The position numbers were made by a program, and so were the translations under genes. 64,000 nt of DNA from Caballeronia catudaia (GTDB lineage: Bacteria; Pseudomonadota; Gammaproteobacteria; Burkholderiales; Burkholderiaceae), in assembly GCF_001544755.2 (NCBI RefSeq), contig NZ_FCOF02000011.1, positions 124,001 through 188,000 of the forward strand. Reading direction: 5' to 3'. Positions 9,147 through 17,665 of this stretch are shown piece after piece. The notes under the pieces were generated by a model that was given only the letters and a program-made list of their open reading frames with translations, made no database searches and was not told the origin of the DNA. Position 1 is the first letter of the stretch, and each line of letters starts with the position of its first letter.

Positions 9147-11240
9147 TTGGAGAGCCCTGAAGCGCGCGTTCGCCGCAGCTACGGCACGCAGCCCGGCTCG
9201 CGCTTTCCCATCGGCGCGACGGTGGTGCAGGGCGGCGTCAACTTCTGCACGTTCTGCCGGCATGCGACGCACCTCGAATTGCTGCTATATGCCTCGGAAG
9301 AAAGCGTCGAGCCGTTTCAAATCGTCGCGCTGACGCGTGAAGCGAACCGCACGTTCTTCTTCTGGCATGTGCTCGTCGAGGATCTTCCGCTGCGCTGCTG
9401 CTACACGTGGCGCGCGCACGGGCCGCTGCGCGTGCCGCAGATGAGCGACGAAGCCGCGAGCCGCAAGGAACTGCTCGATCCGCATGCGCGCGGCGTGAGC
9501 GACCGCTTCTATCAGCGCCGGCAGGCGGCCGTTGCGGAGACGGCCGGACACGTGTCGCTCAGGGCGATCGTCACGGAGCCGCTCGGCGCGCCCCGCCAGG
9601 ACGTGGACGTCCGCACGCTCGACGACGCCATCATCTACGAGCTGCACGTGGGCGGCTTCACGCGGCATCCGTCGAGCGGCGTGCGCCAGCCCGGCACGTT
9701 CGCGGGTCTCATCGAGAAGATTCCTTATCTGAAGGCGCTCGGCGTCACGCATGTCGAACTGCTGCCGGTCATGGCCTTCGACGAGCAGGACATTCCCGCC
9801 TTCGCCGCCGCGCGCGGCCTCTGCAACTACTGGGGCTACAGCACGCACAGCTTTTACAGCCCGCATCCGCGCTATTGCGTCGAGCCTGCGCGCGCGCCGC
9901 AGGAGTTTCGCCAGTTCGTCGATGCATTGCATGACGCCGGCATTCGCGTCCTGCTCGATGTCGTGTTCAATCACACGTCGGAAGCTGGAAAAGACGGGCC
10001 GCTGATCCACTTCAAGGTGTTCGCCAACGAGGCCTTTTATCAAGTCGATACGAACGATGCGCGGCACTACCGCGATTACACCGGCTGCGGCAATACCGTG
10101 AACTGCAATCATCCGCTCGTGTCGGCGTTCATCATGCGCTGTCTCGAATACTGGGTGCGCGATCTCGGCGTCGACGGCTTTCGCTTCGATCTCGCGAGCG
10201 TCTTCGCGCGCGGCGCGCAGGGCGAGCTGCTGCCCACGCCGCCTTTGCCCTGGGCGATGGAAGCATCGCCGGTGCTCGCGCGCGTGCCCCTGATCGCCGA
10301 GGCGTGGGATGCGGGCGGCCTCTATCACGTCGGCGCGTTTCCCGGCATGGCGTGGGCCGAATGGAACGGGCGCTACCGCGACGTGATCCGGCGCTTCGTG
10401 CGTGGCGATCCGGGCATCGTCGGCGAGGTGTGCACGTGCATCGCGGGCAGCGCCGATCTCTATCAGGACGATGGCAGGCTGCCCGCGAACAGCATCAACT
10501 TCGTCACGTGTCACGATGGCTTCACGCTGAACGATCTCGTCAGCTACGACACGAAGCATAACGAGGCGAACGGCGAGGACAATCGCGACGGCAGCAACGA
10601 CAATCTGTCGTGGAATTGCGGCGCGGAAGGCGAGAGTGGCGATCCAGCGATCATCGGCCTGCGCCTTCGGCAGGCGCGCAACTTCATGGCGATCCTGCTG
10701 CTGAGCCAGGGCGTGCCGATGCTCCTCGCCGGCGACGAAATCCTGCGCAGCCAGCGCGGCAACAACAACGCGTTCTGTCAGGACAACGCGCTCTCGTGGA
10801 TGGACTGGCGTCTCCCCGACGACGCGCGGGACATGCTGCGCTTCGTGCGCGAGATGATCGCGCTGCGCAAGCGTCACGCGAGCCTGCGACGCCGCCGCTT
10901 TCTGACGGGGCGGCCCGAAAGCGGACAGACGCATCCCGACGTCGCATGGCACGGCGAGCGCCTCGACGAACCCGCGTGGCACGACCGCGGCGCGCGCTTC
11001 GTCGCATTGACGCTCGCGGGGCACGCGCCGGACGAGCCGATGCTGCATATCGTCTTGAACATGAACGACGATGCCCGCGATGCCGCGTTGCCCGTCCTCG
11101 ACCATCGAAGCTGGCGGCGCATCGTCGATACGTCGGCCGAAGCACCGCGCGATATTGTTCCGGATAGCGAAACGGCAGATATCGAGCGCGGCGTGTGCCG
11201 CGTCGAAGCGCGCAGCGTCGTCGTGCTGGAATCGCTCTGA
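9147..11240 (+). CDS. glgX: Glycogen debranching enzyme, GH13 isoamylase type
   Basis: 697 residues from a TTG start at 9147 with GAGGA six bases upstream. An N-terminal CBM48-like beta domain (residues ~10-150) is followed by a GH13 barrel. The catalytic residues are recognisable: Asp348 in GFRFDLAS, the acid Glu385 in LIAEAWDAGG, and the third carboxylate Asp457 in VTCHDGFTLNDLVSY. This subfamily (GlgX/isoamylase) cleaves alpha-1,6 branches of glycogen-like glucans in the cytosol. The length fits GlgX. Other glg genes are not in the window, so this is a detached copy next to a MalT-like regulator. Confidence 0.9.
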   Translation: MESPEARVRRSYGTQPGSRFPIGATVVQGGVNFCTFCRHATHLELLLYASEESVEPFQIVALTREANRTFFFWHVLVEDLPLRCCYTWRAHGPLRVPQMSDEAASRKELLDPHARGVSDRFYQRRQAAVAETAGHVSLRAIVTEPLGAPRQDVDVRTLDDAIIYELHVGGFTRHPSSGVRQPGTFAGLIEKIPYLKALGVTHVELLPVMAFDEQDIPAFAAARGLCNYWGYSTHSFYSPHPRYCVEPARAPQEFRQFVDALHDAGIRVLLDVVFNHTSEAGKDGPLIHFKVFANEAFYQVDTNDARHYRDYTGCGNTVNCNHPLVSAFIMRCLEYWVRDLGVDGFRFDLASVFARGAQGELLPTPPLPWAMEASPVLARVPLIAEAWDAGGLYHVGAFPGMAWAEWNGRYRDVIRRFVRGDPGIVGEVCTCIAGSADLYQDDGRLPANSINFVTCHDGFTLNDLVSYDTKHNEANGEDNRDGSNDNLSWNCGAEGESGDPAIIGLRLRQARNFMAILLLSQGVPMLLAGDEILRSQRGNNNAFCQDNALSWMDWRLPDDARDMLRFVREMIALRKRHASLRRRRFLTGRPESGQTHPDVAWHGERLDEPAWHDRGARFVALTLAGHAPDEPMLHIVLNMNDDARDAALPVLDHRSWRRIVDTSAEAPRDIVPDSETADIERGVCRVEARSVVVLESL

Positions 11241-11338
11241 AATAATGCACGCGGCGGCGCTGGACTGCGCGGCGCAAAACGCCTATTAATAAATGTTCGT
11301 GTACTGCTGCGCAGCATCGTCCACCCACAGGAGGCGGC

Positions 11339-12928
11339 ATGGATGCAGTCAGAACTTTCCTCGAGAATCAGTCGCTGTTCGCACTCTTTCTGACGATCGC
11401 GCTGGGTTATCTCATCGGCGAAATCAATATCAAAGGCGTGGCGCTCGGCTCCGGCGCGGTGCTGTTCGTCGGGCTCGCCATTGGCGCCTTCGCGCCGAAG
11501 TCTTCGCCGCCCGCGCTGCTGGGCACACTCGGATTGTTGCTGTTTCTGTATGGCATCGGCATTCAGTACGGCGCGCAGTTCTTCCACGGGCTCACGAGCC
11601 GCGAAGGCGTGAAAGCGAACGTGGCGGCGTGCATCGGCGTGATCGTCGCGGGTCTCGTGTCGGTGGGCTTCATTCCGCTCGGCATCAAACTCGCCGATGC
11701 GCTCGGCATGTTCGCGGGCAGCGGCACCAGCACGGCGAGCCTGCAGGTCGCGATTGCATCGATGAAAAACAACGATGCCGCGGTGGCCTATAGCGTCGCG
11801 TATCCGTTCGGCGTCGCCGGGCCGATTCTGTTCCTGTATGTGCTGAACGTTGCGCTCAAGGTAAAGATCCAGAAGCCCGCCGCAAAGGTGCTGGAAACGG
11901 CTGAGATCGCGCTCAAAAACGAAAATCTGTTCGGCCTGAACATATCGCAGCTCGCGAGCCGCCTGCCCTCGGGCGTGGTGATCGCCGCGGTGCGCCGCGC
12001 GCATCACAATCAGTTGCCCACCGCCGATTTCACGCTGCGCGCCGGCGACGTGCTGCTCGCCACCGCGACCGACCGGAGCCTGCTCGACGAAGCAACCGCG
12101 CTGTGCGGCGAATTGCAGCCGGGGCGCATCGCGAGCCATCGCGAAGACCTCGACTACATGCGCGTGTTCGCGTCGAATCCGTCGGTCGTGGGCATGGCGC
12201 TCGGCGACATCCGTTTTCCCGATGGCGTCAACTGCGCGATCGCGCACGTGCGCCGCGGCGACGCCGACATGCTCTCGACGCCCGATCTCATCCTCGAGGC
12301 GGGCGACCGCGTCGGCCTGCTCGTCAATCGCGCGCATCAGGCGACGATGCGCGCCTTCTTCGGCGATTCGATCAAGGGCACGGCGGACCTCAGCTTCATC
12401 TGCCTGGGGATAGGCGCGGCGGTGGGCTTGCTCGTCGGCGCGATTCCGCTGCCGGTGCCCGGTCTCGGCGCGTTCAGTCTCGGACTCGCCGCATTGCTGC
12501 TGGTCGCGCTCTGTCTGGGCAAGGCGCGGCGCAACGGGCCGTTCGTCTGGGTGATGCCGCTCTCGGCGAATCTCGTGCTGCGCAATCTCGGCCTCACGAT
12601 CTTTCTCGCGCAAGTGGGCATTTCATGCGGGCCGAAGTTCGTCGCGACGGTCGGCACCGCCGGGCCGCTGCTGCTGCTCTACGGCGCCGTCACGCTGCTG
12701 ATTCTGGTGGGCGTCACGGCCGTGTGCTGCCTGTGGATTTTCAGGCTGCCCTTCGATACCTCGGTCGGCGTGATCTGCGGCGCGACCGGCAATCCGGCGA
12801 TCCTCGCGTTCGCCAATCGCATCGCGCCGACGGATCAGCCGGACATCATGTACGCGATGATTTTCCCGTCGATGACCATCGTCAAAGTGCTCTTCGTGCA
12901 GATCGCCATATCGCTTGCCGCGGGTTAG
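11339..12928 (+). CDS. AspT/YidE-type putative anion transporter with two TrkA-C domains
   Basis: 529 residues with the duplicated architecture of the aspartate:alanine exchanger family. About five membrane helices open the protein (FLTIALGYLIGEINIKGVAL, AGSGTSTASLQVAIASM). A cytosolic pair of TrkA-C domains covers about 185-325, and a second set of helices carries the mirror motif CGATGNPAILAFANRI. Family members exchange dicarboxylates or amino acids (AspT) or are uncharacterised (YidE/YbjL). A GGAGG site precedes the ATG at 11339. It lies 42 bp upstream of a D-lactate dehydrogenase, so an organic-acid export or exchange role during fermentation-like metabolism is plausible but inferred. 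Confidence 0.88.
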   Translation: MDAVRTFLENQSLFALFLTIALGYLIGEINIKGVALGSGAVLFVGLAIGAFAPKSSPPALLGTLGLLLFLYGIGIQYGAQFFHGLTSREGVKANVAACIGVIVAGLVSVGFIPLGIKLADALGMFAGSGTSTASLQVAIASMKNNDAAVAYSVAYPFGVAGPILFLYVLNVALKVKIQKPAAKVLETAEIALKNENLFGLNISQLASRLPSGVVIAAVRRAHHNQLPTADFTLRAGDVLLATATDRSLLDEATALCGELQPGRIASHREDLDYMRVFASNPSVVGMALGDIRFPDGVNCAIAHVRRGDADMLSTPDLILEAGDRVGLLVNRAHQATMRAFFGDSIKGTADLSFICLGIGAAVGLLVGAIPLPVPGLGAFSLGLAALLLVALCLGKARRNGPFVWVMPLSANLVLRNLGLTIFLAQVGISCGPKFVATVGTAGPLLLLYGAVTLLILVGVTAVCCLWIFRLPFDTSVGVICGATGNPAILAFANRIAPTDQPDIMYAMIFPSMTIVKVLFVQIAISLAAG

Positions 12929-12970
12929 GTTTTTGCCCCACCATGCCTGAACACAAGTAAGGAGCCCATC

Positions 12971-13966
12971 ATGGAAGTGGCGATCTACAGCTCGACGCCT
13001 TACGAGCGCCAGTATCTCGACGAAGCGAACAAGACCGAGCAGCACAAGCTCAAGTACCACGACATGTCGCTGGACATGGACACGGTCGGACTCGCGGCGG
13101 GCTACGGCGCGGTGTGCATCTTTGTCAATGACAAGGCCGACGCCGAAGTGCTCGAAGCGCTGCACGAAGGCGGCACGCGTCTCGTCGCGCTGCGTTGCAC
13201 GGGATTCAATAACGTCGATCTCGCCGCGGCGGGAAAGCTCGGCATCAGGGTGGTGCGCGTCGTGAATTACTCGCCGAACTCGGTGGCGGAGCATGCGGTC
13301 GCGCTGCTGCTCGCGATCAACCGCAAGGTGCATCGCGCCTACAACCGCACGCGCGATTCGAACTTTTCGCTCGATGGCCTGATCGGTTTCGATCTGTGCG
13401 GCAAGACGGTCGCGGTCGTCGGCACCGGCAAGATCGGCTGCGTCTTCGCGAAGATCATGCAGGGCTTCGGCTGCAACGTGATTGGCCACGATCCTTATCC
13501 GTCGAAGCAATTCGAAGCGCTCGGGCTGCGTTACGCGACGCCGGGCGAGATCGGCGAAAAGGCGGACATCATCGCGTTGTTCTGTCCGCTGACGCCGCAG
13601 ACGCATCACATCATCAACCGCGAAATGCTGAAGCGCGCGAAGCCCGGCGCATTGCTCATCAACACGAGCCGCGGCGCGCTGATAGATACGGAAGCCGTAA
13701 TCGAAGCGCTGAAGACCGGCCAGCTCGGCGGCCTCGCGATCGATGTCTATGAACAGGAAGCGGATCTCTTCTTCCGCGATCTCTCCAGCGAGATCATCAC
13801 CGACGATATCTTTCAGCGGCTCGTGTCGTTCCCAAATGTCATCGTGACGGGGCATCAGGCGTATCTGACGCGCGAAGCGCTGACGACGATCTGCGAAACC
13901 ACGTTGCAGAGCGTTACGGCGTTCGAGCATGGCAAGCCCTTGGAAAACGAGGTGAAGGCCGGATAG
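12971..13966 (+). CDS. ldhA: D-lactate dehydrogenase / 2-hydroxyacid dehydrogenase
   Basis: 331 residues of the D-2-hydroxyacid dehydrogenase family. The Rossmann motif is VVGTGKIGCVFAKI (about 147-160). The catalytic arginine lies in INTSRGALIDTEA, the glutamate in the DVYEQEADLFF segment and the histidine in VTGHQAYLTREAL. The DVYEQEADLFFRDLS stretch and the very N-terminal MEVAIYSSTPYERQYL are typical of bacterial fermentative LdhA, which reduces pyruvate to D-lactate with NADH. AAGGAG precedes the start. It lies between an AspT-type transporter and a VIT-like membrane protein on the same strand with short gaps. Confidence 0.92.
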   Translation: MEVAIYSSTPYERQYLDEANKTEQHKLKYHDMSLDMDTVGLAAGYGAVCIFVNDKADAEVLEALHEGGTRLVALRCTGFNNVDLAAAGKLGIRVVRVVNYSPNSVAEHAVALLLAINRKVHRAYNRTRDSNFSLDGLIGFDLCGKTVAVVGTGKIGCVFAKIMQGFGCNVIGHDPYPSKQFEALGLRYATPGEIGEKADIIALFCPLTPQTHHIINREMLKRAKPGALLINTSRGALIDTEAVIEALKTGQLGGLAIDVYEQEADLFFRDLSSEIITDDIFQRLVSFPNVIVTGHQAYLTREALTTICETTLQSVTAFEHGKPLENEVKAG

Positions 13967-13978
13967 CGGCGCGCGCCT

Positions 13979-14650
13979 ATGCTCGCGGAGAATTCGCTGG
14001 AAGAGCGTCCTCGAAAGCGTGTCCTCGACACCGTCGATCGCGTGTCGGAGATGTGCTTCGGCCTCTTCATGGCGCTGACGTTCGTCGGCACCGTATCGGC
14101 GGCGACCAGCGGCGAGGATGCTGGACGCAAGATGCTGTATACGGCGCTCGGCTGCAACCTCGCATGGGGTCTCGCCGACGCCGTCATGTATCTCGTGCGC
14201 ACGATCGCGGATCGCTCGCGCAGGCACGCGCTTGCACTCGCCATCCACCGCGAGCGCGATGCGGCGGCGGGCGTGCGCGCATTGCGCGAGCGCGTATCGG
14301 CGGCGCTCGACCCGTTCATCTCCGACGCCGATCTCGAAGCCATACGCAAGCGCGTTGCTGCTGACGAGAGCCTGCCCGAACGCGCGCGCTTCATGCGCGA
14401 TGACTTTCTCGCGGCGCTCGGCATCTTCATCATCATCGTGCTGTCGACGTTTCCCGTCGCCGCGCCCTTCGTCATCTTCAGGCACGTGCCGACCGCGTTG
14501 CTGATTTCGCGCATCCTGACGCTCGCAATGCTGTTCGTCTGCGGCTTCGCATTGGGCCGCTATGCGGGCTGGAGCGGCGGGAAAGCGGGACTCTCGATGA
14601 TGGCGCTGGGCGTGCTCCTGACGATGGCGATCATCGCTTTAGGCGGGTAG
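13979..14650 (+). CDS. VIT1/CCC1-like integral membrane protein
   Basis: 223 residues with about five hydrophobic helices: residues ~22-40, 60-75, 143-165, 175-195 and 200-220. The second-helix segment LYTALGCNLAWGLADAVMYL resembles the GCNLAWGxxDAxxY pattern of VIT/CCC1-family iron/manganese transporters. A charged cytosolic stretch sits between helix 2 and helix 3, where VIT proteins have their metal-binding loop. Whether it transports metal is not proven, as the canonical helix-1 acidic residues are not obvious. It starts 12 bp after the lactate dehydrogenase stop, so it is probably co-transcribed with it. Confidence 0.75.
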   Translation: MLAENSLEERPRKRVLDTVDRVSEMCFGLFMALTFVGTVSAATSGEDAGRKMLYTALGCNLAWGLADAVMYLVRTIADRSRRHALALAIHRERDAAAGVRALRERVSAALDPFISDADLEAIRKRVAADESLPERARFMRDDFLAALGIFIIIVLSTFPVAAPFVIFRHVPTALLISRILTLAMLFVCGFALGRYAGWSGGKAGLSMMALGVLLTMAIIALGG

Positions 14651-14783
14651 TTAAAACGCGCGGAATCGCGACGGAAACCGAATTGTCGTGAAGCGGTAAA
14701 AGTACGCATTGCGCGGTGCTTTGGGCACTATTATCCAGAGATCAATGTTCTGCTTAACGCCTGAGTACAGGCAAGGAGTCGCC

Positions 14784-15257
14784 ATGAATGCGAAGAAAGT
14801 GCGTGCTGGTTGCGCGATCGTGATAACGGTGATGGCGCTCGACGCCATCGCGCAGACCAAGCCGATCGCTTATCCGGCGAAAGGGCAAAGTGCTCAGCAA
14901 CAGCAAAAGGACGATGGCGCGTGTTATAGCTGGGCGAAGAGCAACACGGGCATCGATCCGGCGACGGCATCGGCGGCGCCGCCTCCGCAAGGCGGGCCGG
15001 CCGTCGGCGGCGGCGAGCGTGTGGGCGGCGCGGCGCGGGGCGCGGCGGGCGGCGCGGTGGTCGGCGCCATTGCAGGCGATGCGGGCAAGGGCGCGGCCAT
15101 CGGCGCGGCGGCGGGCACGATGGCGGGCGGCATGCGCGCGCGGCAGAACAAGCGCGCGGAGCAGGCCAACGCGCAGGCACAGAGCCAGGGCGCGATGTCC
15201 ACGTACTACCGCGCGTGGTCGGCGTGCATGCAGGGGCGCGGCTACTCGATTCAGTAG
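14784..15257 (+). CDS. Secreted glycine-zipper protein
   Basis: 157 residues. A signal peptide ends near the AIAQ site at about residue 22. A polar stretch with SAQQQQKDDGACYSWAK follows, then a glycine-zipper region at about 75-120 (GGAVVGAIAGDAGKGAAIGA). The C-terminus ends with a YRAWSACMQGRGYSI motif. Two cysteines near the ends of the mature protein could pair. Such proteins occur in the periplasm or outer membrane; no specific activity is known. The ATG at 14784 has AAGGAG nearby and begins the signal peptide, so the longer frame from 14709 is rejected. Confidence 0.82.
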   Translation: MNAKKVRAGCAIVITVMALDAIAQTKPIAYPAKGQSAQQQQKDDGACYSWAKSNTGIDPATASAAPPPQGGPAVGGGERVGGAARGAAGGAVVGAIAGDAGKGAAIGAAAGTMAGGMRARQNKRAEQANAQAQSQGAMSTYYRAWSACMQGRGYSIQ

Positions 15258-15305
15258 CGTCGGCCGCTTCGTCGCAGCGTCGATAACAACAAGAGGAGCG
15301 CGATC

Positions 15306-15836
15306 ATGACGCGCATGAGTCGCTTTGCCTTCGCATGGACGCATGGCGCGTGCGCGCTCGCGTCCGTTCTCATGCTCGCGCTCGTTGGTTGTGCGCAGCC
15401 CGAGCAGCGCGTGCAACCCGGCATGGACCAGCAGGCCATTGTCGCGAAGCTCGGGCCGCCGAAGGAAACCTACGATCTGCCCAATGGCGGCAAGCGTCTG
15501 ATGTGGCCCACGCAGCCGATGGGATCGACGACGATGGCCGTCGATCTCGATGCGTCGGGCAAGGTGGTCAGTGTGCGGCAAGTGCTTCAGGAAAACGAGT
15601 TCTATCGCGCCGAGGTCAACAAGTGGACGCGCAACGACGTGATGGTCGCGTTCGGCAGACCGTTCGAGACGGCCTATTTCAAGCGGATGGATCGTGAGGT
15701 GTGGTCGTATCGGTATATGGAGAACAACATCGACCACATGATCTTCAACTTCTATTTTGATTCGCAGGGCGTACTCAGGCAGACACAGAAGCAGCCGGAC
15801 CCGAAGTTCGATCCGAGCCAGCGCAACCGCTTCTGA
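15306..15836 (+). CDS. BamE/SmpA-like lipoprotein
   Basis: 176 residues. A lipoprotein signal (VLMLALVGC, lipidated Cys at about 29) is followed by two repeats of the SmpA/BamE-like fold: VQPGMDQQAIVAKLGPPKET and a second copy around WTRNDVMVAFGRPFETAYF. Proteins of this fold are periplasmic, outer-membrane-anchored and bind partner proteins; BamE itself stabilises the BAM complex. This copy is longer than BamE, with two domains, so it is not the canonical subunit. It lies 48 bp downstream of the glycine-zipper gene and is probably part of the same envelope-related transcript. GAGGAG precedes the start. Confidence 0.78.
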   Translation: MTRMSRFAFAWTHGACALASVLMLALVGCAQPEQRVQPGMDQQAIVAKLGPPKETYDLPNGGKRLMWPTQPMGSTTMAVDLDASGKVVSVRQVLQENEFYRAEVNKWTRNDVMVAFGRPFETAYFKRMDREVWSYRYMENNIDHMIFNFYFDSQGVLRQTQKQPDPKFDPSQRNRF

Positions 15837-15866
15837 GCGCGTGCCCTGTGTCGCCTGTGGCGCGCA

Positions 15867-16841
15867 TTAGAAGCTGACCGCCAAACCGAACGACACGCCA
15901 TGCACGTTGTGGCCGAAGACATAACGCACCATTGCGCGCGTGCGCGTGACGATGACCGGATACCTGCTGCTGTCCAGCTCGAGCCCCACGCCGAGTGACG
16001 TCAGATCGTTGAAGCCGAGCACGCCGGCGCTATCGCCGAAGTAGTGCGAGTACGCGGTTTCCAGCACGTAGCGCACCGGCCGGTCGAGCGCGGCGAGGCC
16101 CGTCGGCGCACGCCAGCGCGCCCACAGGCTGAATTGCTGCGCGGCCGCCGAGCCTTGCACGGCCGCCGACGATCCGCCGAAGCTGCGGATATAGATGTCC
16201 GTCGCGCGGAGTTCGAGATCGATTTCGTAGTGCTCGCGATAGTGCTCCAGATCGAGCATGAGCGAGCCGCCCACGCCGTACGCGTTGAGCGCGCCGTCTT
16301 CGAGGAACTGGAGATTGGCGTCCGCGACGTGATTGAAAACCGTTTGCGCAACGCGCAGATCGCTCGCGACGCGTCCGATCATGCCGTTGAGGATCGGCCT
16401 GAGGCGCAGCTCGTCGGTGATCGGGAAGTCCCAGCCGATGCCGATCGTCGTGCTCGCCGTGTTCCATTTCGCGGGCACGGGGCGCTCCTGATTGCCGTCG
16501 GTGGCGATGAAGGTCGGATCGTAGCGGCTGTATGCGAGCGTGCCTTCGAGATAGAGCGGAAATGACCGGCTGAGCGTGAAGCCGCCGCCGAGCTGCGTCT
16601 GGCCGAAGCCGGGGTTGCCGCTCGTGCCGCTGTTGATGGAGAGCGAACTCGTCGTGACGTCCGGCACCGCGGTGTACGACATGATCGCGAGCACGGCGTT
16701 CGCGTAGTTCTTGACATTGGTGCCGACGACGGCGCGATCCGGCGCGGCCTGCGCCTGCGCGAAGCCGGGCGCGGCGGCGAGCAGGAACGCGAGCGCCGGA
16801 AAGATACGCGACCGGCTCGGGGAGAGGAACGGCTTTCGCAT
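15867..16841 (-). CDS. Outer-membrane beta-barrel protein (solitary autotransporter-barrel-like)
   Basis: 324 residues. A cleavable signal peptide (ALAFLLAAAPGFAQAQA) is followed by amphipathic beta strands throughout, and the C-terminus is VSFGLAVSF, a typical outer-membrane strand with terminal Phe. The mature N-terminus carries SYTAVPDVTTSSLSIN and later FPLYLEGTLAYSRYDPTF. I associate these with the solitary outer-membrane autotransporter-like beta-barrel family, which has a barrel but no passenger domain. Function is unknown. It is convergent with the lipoprotein gene and divergent, across 196 bp, from the small membrane protein at 17038. Confidence 0.7.
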   Translation of the reverse strand: MRKPFLSPSRSRIFPALAFLLAAAPGFAQAQAAPDRAVVGTNVKNYANAVLAIMSYTAVPDVTTSSLSINSGTSGNPGFGQTQLGGGFTLSRSFPLYLEGTLAYSRYDPTFIATDGNQERPVPAKWNTASTTIGIGWDFPITDELRLRPILNGMIGRVASDLRVAQTVFNHVADANLQFLEDGALNAYGVGGSLMLDLEHYREHYEIDLELRATDIYIRSFGGSSAAVQGSAAAQQFSLWARWRAPTGLAALDRPVRYVLETAYSHYFGDSAGVLGFNDLTSLGVGLELDSSRYPVIVTRTRAMVRYVFGHNVHGVSFGLAVSF

Positions 16842-17037
16842 GTGCGGCGTTCGCTTGAACGTTGTGCGGCTGGTTGGTCGTTACATCGCGTACGTTGCCT
16901 TGGCTGTTCCGCCACTACGCAGGAAATGTAGGTGACGGATTGCTGCAAGCCAAGTGCGTTGCTTCGAATCTATTTACACGACCGTTCAGGATTTCCTAAA
17001 CTGAAGCTATCTCGCGCAACGCGTCCGGGAGATCCCG

Positions 17038-17250
17038 ATGAAACTGAACGAGCCGCGCATGGTGGTTGCCTCGATCGGCGTGTTCATCTGGCTTGCCGGG
17101 CTGTACTTCACGATTCACGGCCTTCTGTACGACGTGAGGCCGGAATTCCGCTACGGCATGTGGGCGCTCGGCATCGGCATCGTGACATTCGTCGTCGCGT
17201 TGAATCCGCTCGCGCAACGCCGCTCGGGAAAGCGCGACGGATCGGCATGA
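17038..17250 (+). CDS. Small two-helix membrane protein
   Basis: 70 residues with two predicted membrane spans, about 8-30 (VVASIGVFIWLAGLYFTIHG) and about 39-57 (YGMWALGIGIVTFVVAL), and a basic C-terminal tail. I recognise no family with known function. CGGGAGATC lies a few bases upstream of the ATG and serves as the ribosome-binding site. It stands alone between divergent and downstream single genes. Confidence 0.6.
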   Translation: MKLNEPRMVVASIGVFIWLAGLYFTIHGLLYDVRPEFRYGMWALGIGIVTFVVALNPLAQRRSGKRDGSA

Positions 17251-17310
17251 ATCGACCGTCCGTGCGTTACCGTTAGAATACCGAACGACTAATCAATGGA
17301 GAATTTCGCA

Positions 17311-17568
17311 ATGGGCGACCTCTGGCTGGGCAATGTCGACGAGTCGACGACCGACGACGAAATCAAGGACTTTCTCTGCCGCTACGGCTTCCCACCGTTC
17401 GATTCGATTCAGCGCGTCACGGGCACCGGCGAGCATCCGGCCGCCGTCGTGAGTTTCGATTCGATCGAGCCGCACGTGCTGCGCACGTTCCAGCCGCGCA
17501 TTCACAACATGTTCTGGAAGGATCGCACGCTCATGGTGCAGGTCATGCCCGAACGCAACGAAACTTGA
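17311..17568 (+). CDS. Small RNA-recognition-motif-like protein
   Basis: 85 residues. The chain GDLWLGNVDESTTDDEIKDF resembles RNP2 and helix 1 of an RRM fold. A later strand (AAVVSFDSIEPHVLR) sits where RNP1 would be, but the aromatic RNP1 residues are not conserved. A distinctive segment, PRIHNMFWKDR, follows. Single-domain RRM-like proteins of this size are common in betaproteobacteria. RNA binding is an inference from the fold. Start choice: GGAG at 17298-17301 is correctly spaced for ATG 17311, whereas ATG 17296, which adds five residues, has no obvious site. Confidence 0.7.
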   Translation: MGDLWLGNVDESTTDDEIKDFLCRYGFPPFDSIQRVTGTGEHPAAVVSFDSIEPHVLRTFQPRIHNMFWKDRTLMVQVMPERNET

Positions 17569-17665
17569 CGGCGACGTCATGTGTGGGACCGCGCGCATCG
17601 CCGCGATGGCGGCATCGGCGTGGCCGCGCGCGGCTGTATCGAATGAATATCATGGGAACACAGCA

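Noticed and set aside
9285..14485. Long antisense open frames opposite glgX, the AspT-type gene and ldhA (about 580-620 residues)
   Set aside because: They are rich in Arg/His/Ala/Glu, lack recognisable domains and lie opposite well-supported genes; this is typical of GC-rich DNA.
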